From Paenibacillus oceani (lineage in GTDB: Bacteria > Bacillota > Bacilli > Paenibacillales > NBRC-103111), in NCBI RefSeq assembly GCF_014705615.1, contig NZ_JACXJA010000058.1:1-51499 (forward strand): a stretch of DNA of 51,499 nucleotides, read 5' to 3'. The position numbers were made by a program, and so were the translations under genes. The notes under the pieces are model-generated. The model was not told the DNA's origin and did no database searches. It worked only from the letters and a program-made list of their open reading frames with translations. Of this stretch, positions 48,701-51,499 are shown one piece after another (the stretch's first letter is position 1; every line of letters starts with the position of its first letter).

Positions 48701-49887
48701 CCAATAACGGCAGCAGCAGCGACGACTTTATTATTCCGGCAGGAAGCACTAATCAACCGATCGACTCGGATACGCTGAAAGAAGCGCTAGCATCAGACAG
48801 CGATGTCACGATTCAAACCGTGCGGGAAGCACTGCTGCCCGCAGCGGCGTTGGCCGGGGCCAAATCGTCGTCGACGCTCTCGATCCGCAGCGGTCAGGCA
48901 ACCGTCGTTCTGGAACCCGCCAAGCTGCCGATGTCGGATTGGGCCGCACAGTTGGGCGTGCCGGCAAGCGAGCTGAATATCCGCTTTACAATCGAGCCGG
49001 CTCTTGACGAAGTACAGAATCACGCAAAACAAACGGCGCACGAAATCGGGGTTGGGCTCCTTTCGCCAATGTACGAGTTCCGGGTGGAGATCGAATCGGC
49101 TGGAGCTCAGCGGCTTCCGATAACCGACTTCGGCAACCTGTATATGGAACGTAAATTAACACTGCCTCAGCCCGCCTCCAGCGGGGCCTTCGTAGCGCTG
49201 TACGATCCTGTTTCGGGTTCGATGCGATTTGTGCCAAGCGTTGTGAACAGCAGCGAAGCTTCGTTTTGGCGGACCGGCAGCAGTTTGTATGTCGTCGCGA
49301 AGACCGAACGGGCCTTCCAGGATACGGCCGGCCATTGGGCGGACCGGACGATCAGGGAACTGGCCGGACGATTCATCGTTACCGGGACGTCAAGCGATGA
49401 TTTTGCGCCGGAGCGCGGCGTGACAAGGGCGGAATTCGCGTCCATGCTGAATCGCGCACTCGGCCTGTCCACCGCCGATACCTCCCGGACGGCCGGCTTC
49501 AGCGACGTAACGGCAAACGACTGGTTCGCCGGCGAGATCGGCTCCGCAGCCAGAGCCGGACTCATCGACGGCTACGAGGACGGCTCGTTCCAGCCGACCC
49601 GGATGATGAGCCGCACGGAGGCGGCTGCCATGGCGGTACGGGCAGCCGGTTTTGCCGGCATACCGACAAGCCTGAAGGGCGACGAAGCGGACGTATGGCT
49701 TCGCCCGTTCGCCGATGCGAATGACGTACCGTGGGCAAGAGAGGTGCTCGCAAGCGCGGTGAAGGAAGGACTTCTCGCAGGCAGCGCACCCGGGGAGCTT
49801 CAGCCTTCCAAGTCCATTACCCGAGCGGAAGCGGCGGCGATCGTCCACCGAATACTCGTCCGCGCCGGATTTATATCTGCTCCTTAA
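45739..49887 (+). CDS. SLH-domain surface protein with carbohydrate-binding-like and beta-propeller regions
   Basis: 1382 residues, GTG start with AAAGGAGG 6 nt upstream. Signal peptide ~1-28. Residues ~34-195 look like a CBM4/9-type jelly roll (LVHNAGFEEPMQGGTIPGWT, AYLDDVQFD). ~200-870 contain many blade-like repeats (DGNVYFASTGKLFRY, DGKIYGSTFHSSNWGKVFEY, DGLIYSTIGRQLFAIDPDTL), a large propeller. ~870-955 are a bacterial Ig-like domain and ~961-995 an Asn/Gly/Ser linker. A further ~200 residues precede three SLH domains (~1193-1382) that anchor it to wall polymer. It is probably a polysaccharide-binding cell-surface protein; no catalytic motif was recognised. Confidence 0.9.
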   Translation: MNWKRVAAAALCFMLTVPAFTPSSGAAAAHSTTYIPQLVHNAGFEEPMQGGTIPGWTTLPAAGDLGTALLAEASPENAFSGRASLKMADHDPGRSLEVFSSPIPVNEEQTYRLRTQVFVEAKSVRIYVRFFSGPDTKTDLTGGTVNVLANTAGAWNPIELETAVPKGAKYAQVTFYYGAAGTGTIAYLDDVQFDMKQQPISELNPPYVSTGLDLGEPVKIGLSQAALFGSGPNGEQEQYITTTGSPIAFTVNDPVTGQQTFSERVTGATDPVWGMARGSDGNVYFASTGKLFRYLTAEKRIENLGTNPTGNTTMYDVKASSDGKIYGSTFHSSNWGKVFEYDIATGTFKDLGAVKDKEAYARGLGVTDQYVYVGTGSNASLIRIERATGAKTEINIPGYSGEKGKTLTEVDVYNGFLFVNATNKLHILKDGTYEYVQSIPIQSKISPPSPLQPNLIYYKLGEELYSYDMAANQVTKLSGITQPLPDTAFKIHAWITASSGRFAGKPALYSMAAYGETFVYEPVSGEYATHNAALSVIGTPVNVMEHNNGLLYMGGFQRGMSIFDTVTGQLKYDYPSFHQPEGIGFYGSTAYFGTYTGAKMYRMDPAQPIDFNDYGWGNPGIAADIEDGQNRPFSMTSGGGQIFVGTFPVSGFEGALTVMEEVKDGSGTVTSVTYETFRNIMPNQSIIGLAYKDGKVYGSTTVYSGSGSVNPAPLKAEAEVFIFNPVTKRIEKSLTPKVDGVAGEVKIIGELEVGPNGLIWGVQDAFVSTAAGYDASIFALDPDTLEVVKSRKITQSPYSTSKYRPYFIRFGSDGLIYSTIGRQLFAIDPDTLEAKNMLPGKAINMMTLADNGDMYYIDGTKLFKLPVALLVSAPVLSKPNLAAGQSADVSTPIRMANHSQRDWSKVVTTYTSSNPAVAAVQGSTVTAVAPGTAALTASVHFEGQTVASEPLMITVREAQPEENGGSGGNNGNGNNSGSSNNSNNGNNSNNGSSSDDFIIPAGSTNQPIDSDTLKEALASDSDVTIQTVREALLPAAALAGAKSSSTLSIRSGQATVVLEPAKLPMSDWAAQLGVPASELNIRFTIEPALDEVQNHAKQTAHEIGVGLLSPMYEFRVEIESAGAQRLPITDFGNLYMERKLTLPQPASSGAFVALYDPVSGSMRFVPSVVNSSEASFWRTGSSLYVVAKTERAFQDTAGHWADRTIRELAGRFIVTGTSSDDFAPERGVTRAEFASMLNRALGLSTADTSRTAGFSDVTANDWFAGEIGSAARAGLIDGYEDGSFQPTRMMSRTEAAAMAVRAAGFAGIPTSLKGDEADVWLRPFADANDVPWAREVLASAVKEGLLAGSAPGELQPSKSITRAEAAAIVHRILVRAGFISAP

Positions 49888-49898
49888 CAACACGCCTG

Positions 49899-49945
49899 AC
49901 CGGATTTCGGGCTGCTTCCAAGCAGTTTGAAGTCCGGTTTTTTTT
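49899..49945 (+). terminator. terminator of the SLH protein gene
   Basis: ACCGGA (49899-49904) and TCCGGT (49933-49938) arms enclose a second CTGCTT/AAGCAG hairpin; seven further T residues follow. Confidence 0.85.
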
Positions 49946-49961
49946 CATAAAAAATAAAGAG

Positions 49962-50009
49962 TTGCAAAAACTAATATCATTAGTTATAGTAAAACTAACA
50001 TCATTAGTT
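49962..50009 (+). promoter_or_regulatory. MBL/TetR operon promoter with two operators
   Basis: TTGCAA (49962-49967), 17 nt, TATAGT (49985-49990). The palindromes AACTAATATCATTAGTT (49969-49985) and AACTAACATCATTAGTT (49993-50009) are spaced 24 nt centre to centre, one in the spacer and one over the start site. The TetR protein encoded second in the operon is the probable ligand. Confidence 0.8.
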
Positions 50010-50034
50010 TCAAACCAAAAAGGAGTTCCGGACT

Positions 50035-50766
50035 ATGAAAACAACACAAATTGGGACCCTACACCAATTAACCTTTATACCGCGCTTGTTCCCTGTCAAC
50101 TGTTATCTGGTCGAGGAGGAGGACGGCTTGACGCTGATCGACGCCGCGCTGCCTTACAGCGCATCGGCTATCCTGCAGGCTGCCGACAAGATCGGCAAGC
50201 CGATCGCGCGAATCGTGCTGACGCACGCCCACGACGATCATGTCGGCGCGCTGGACGCGCTCAAGGAAGCGCTGCCCGGCGTGCCGGTCCATATCTCATC
50301 CAGAGACGCCCGGCTGCTGGCCGGAGACGTCTCGCTCGACCCGGACGAGCCGAATTCGCCGATACGCGGCGGCGTTCCCAAGAAACTGAAGACACGCGCC
50401 GACATCCTGCTGCAGGACGGCGACCGGGTCGGCTCGCTGCTGGCGGTATCGGTTCCGGGGCACACGCCCGGCTCGATGGCGTTCCTCGATACCCGCAGCC
50501 GCTTCCTGATCGCCGGCGATGCCATGCAGACTAGGGGCGGAGTCGCCGTCTCGGGGCAAGTACAGCCGCTGTTTCCGTTCCCGGCCCTCGCCACCTGGAA
50601 CAAACAGGCGGCGCTGGATAGCACGAGGAAGCTGGCGGCGCTCTCCCCCGCTCTGCTGGCTGTCGGCCATGGCAGGATGCTGCGCGAGCCGCTGGCCGAC
50701 ATAAACCGCGCTATCGCCAAAGCCGAAACCAAACTGCGCCCGAACACGCCGGAAAGGACGGTATAA
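50035..50766 (+). CDS. MBL-fold metallo-hydrolase
   Basis: 243 residues. The metal-binding signature is THAHDDHVG (~63-71; HxHxDH), with GHTPGSMAF (~143-151), IAGDAMQT and AVGHGRM as the later metal ligands. The whole is a plain glyoxalase II-like fold without extra domains. AAGGAG lies 9 nt before the ATG. Possible substrates include lactones, thioesters or beta-lactam-like compounds, and sequence alone cannot choose. It is first in an operon with a TetR regulator that likely represses it. Confidence 0.9.
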   Translation: MKTTQIGTLHQLTFIPRLFPVNCYLVEEEDGLTLIDAALPYSASAILQAADKIGKPIARIVLTHAHDDHVGALDALKEALPGVPVHISSRDARLLAGDVSLDPDEPNSPIRGGVPKKLKTRADILLQDGDRVGSLLAVSVPGHTPGSMAFLDTRSRFLIAGDAMQTRGGVAVSGQVQPLFPFPALATWNKQAALDSTRKLAALSPALLAVGHGRMLREPLADINRAIAKAETKLRPNTPERTV

Positions 50767-50771
50767 CCGCC

Positions 50772-51341
50772 ATGTCACCAAGAATCGGACTCGATCAGAC
50801 GACAATCCTGATGGCCGCTGCGGATATCGCCGATACGCAGGGCATCGACGAGCTGTCGCTGGCCGCGGTGGCCAAGAAGCTGAATATCCGCACCCCGTCG
50901 CTATATAACCACATCGATGGCCTGCCCGGACTGCGCATGAAGCTGTCCGTCTACGGACTCGAACAATTATACGCCACGGCCCATAGCGCCGTAACGGATA
51001 TGACCGGTGACGACGCGATCCGTGCGATGAGCGCCGCTTATCTGGCTTTCGCCCGTGCGCGACCTGGCGTATACGAGCTGACACTGCGCGCCCCGGATCC
51101 CGGACACCCGGAGGTTGTCGAAGCCGGCGGCAAACTCGTCCGGCTGCTCGTCGCTCTTTTCGAAGATTATAATATGACGGAGGATGCAGCGCTCCATGCG
51201 GTTCGTTGCCTGCGCAGCGTGCTGCACGGTTTTGCCTCGCTGGAGCAGAAGGGGGCCTTCGGCTTGCCTCTTGATCTGGACGTCACCTTTCGTCTGCTGG
51301 TGGATACGTTTATTGCCGGACTCCAAACGATCCGGACCTAA
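50772..51341 (+). CDS. TetR/AcrR-family regulator (WHG-domain type)
   Basis: 189 residues. The helix-turn-helix is LMAAADIADTQGIDELSLAA followed by LNIRTPSLYNHIDGLPGLRM (~13-52). The C-terminal part resembles the WHG subgroup (FARARPGVYELTLRAPD, VRCLRSVLHGFASLEQKGAF). It starts 5 nt after the hydrolase stop and is probably autoregulated through the two operators before the hydrolase gene. Confidence 0.91.
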   Translation: MSPRIGLDQTTILMAAADIADTQGIDELSLAAVAKKLNIRTPSLYNHIDGLPGLRMKLSVYGLEQLYATAHSAVTDMTGDDAIRAMSAAYLAFARARPGVYELTLRAPDPGHPEVVEAGGKLVRLLVALFEDYNMTEDAALHAVRCLRSVLHGFASLEQKGAFGLPLDLDVTFRLLVDTFIAGLQTIRT

Positions 51342-51362
51342 TCCCATGAATGAGGTGCCGCC

Positions 51363-51413
51363 ATGTCCATCGTCTCCATGCTTATATTAGCCGTCCGTTT
51401 TCTGCTCGAACTA
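51363..51413 (+). pseudogene. 5' fragment of a membrane protein gene (YrdB/DUF2568-like), cut by an insertion
   Basis: An ATG with GAGGTG 6 nt upstream encodes MSIVSMLILAVRFLLEL, then sequence that belongs to the insertion element and a stop. The LxLALRFLLEL-type start is characteristic of small DUF2568/YrdB membrane proteins, which are commonly next to TetR genes. The rest of the gene would be displaced by the element to the right of the window. Only 17 residues are visible, so the family call is tentative. Confidence 0.5.
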
Positions 51414-51499
51414 GTACCCCATCAATCCTTAAATTGTGGGTAAAGGCGTTTTAATTTGATCCTTGCATCATCAGTAGTAAATTGCCAATCTACGCCCTT
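51414..51499 (-). mobile_element. IS630-family insertion element, right part (partial)
   Basis: The C-terminal end of an IS630-type transposase reads leftwards to a stop at 51422-51424, a few bases before the break with the disrupted membrane protein gene. IS630 elements insert at TA, and TA dinucleotides occur at 51412 and 51415, so the exact boundary is uncertain by a few bases. The terminal inverted repeat cannot be verified because the other end lies outside the window. Confidence 0.6.
51422..51499 (-). CDS. IS630-family transposase, C-terminal end (partial)
   Basis: 25 codons and a stop: KGVDWQFTTDDARIKLKRLY, then PQFKD. The segment WQFTTxDARIKLKRLYP is typical of the extreme C-terminus of IS630-family DDE transposases. 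The gene continues beyond the right edge of the window. Confidence 0.7.
   Translation of the reverse strand, partial: KGVDWQFTTDDARIKLKRLYPQFKD

Overview
The window looks like the chromosome of a spore-forming Firmicute close to Paenibacillus. Signs of this are a GerA/GerB/GerC-type germinant receptor operon, an S-layer-homology surface protein, YesM/YesN-type two-component genes beside LplB/LplC-type sugar transport genes, ECF sigma/anti-sigma pairs, DUF1540 and YqkE proteins, AGGAGG-type ribosome sites and moderately high G+C. No plasmid or phage backbone genes were recognised. The only mobile element seen is the end of an IS630-family insertion at the right edge.

Left edge (1-3440): the 5' end of a 16S rRNA gene reads leftwards from two tandem promoters and a boxA leader. 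Next come an RpiR-type regulator and an ECF sigma/anti-sigma pair. 3440-9160 holds an EcsC-family protein, a G+C-rich nitronate monooxygenase, a PHP-type histidinol phosphatase and HelD. 9160-10080 has no gene but carries an orphan promoter/terminator pair and the first array of a 115-nt double-hairpin repeat. 10084-15233: a membrane-anchored L,D-transpeptidase, a TetR regulator with an MFS pump (matching operators before both), peptide deformylase and a second L,D-transpeptidase-fold protein.

15400-29000 is mainly carbohydrate-related: an FAD oxidoreductase/Gfo-Idh-MocA pair, a Fur-box promoter facing a DUF1540 gene, a sugar ABC operon (two permeases and a lipoprotein), an APH-fold kinase, and an operon of a non-lipidated solute-binding protein with a YesM histidine kinase and YesN response regulator. 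29100-33600: GNAT acetyltransferase, YqkE, the main 115-nt repeat array, a secreted SH3-like protein, a TetR regulator and a lone ABC ATPase. 33800-43000: a second ECF sigma/anti-sigma pair, an energy-coupling-factor module (one ATPase plus an ATPase-transmembrane fusion) divergent from bioY, and a gerB-gerA-gerC operon. 43100-51499: a DUF2188 protein, a third repeat locus, a GntR regulator fused to a solute-binding-protein domain that faces a 1382-residue beta-propeller/SLH surface protein across a region with four copies of a TAGGCGATA-like motif, an MBL-fold hydrolase/TetR operon with two operators in its promoter, and a membrane-protein gene cut off by the IS630-like element.

The candidates best worth following are the GntR/solute-binding-protein regulator with its TAGGCGATA sites and surface-protein target, the 115-nt repeat family at three intergenic loci, the Fur-controlled promoter that would transcribe antisense to DUF1540, and the unusual ECF module. 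All functional calls come from reading the sequence; no database search was run.
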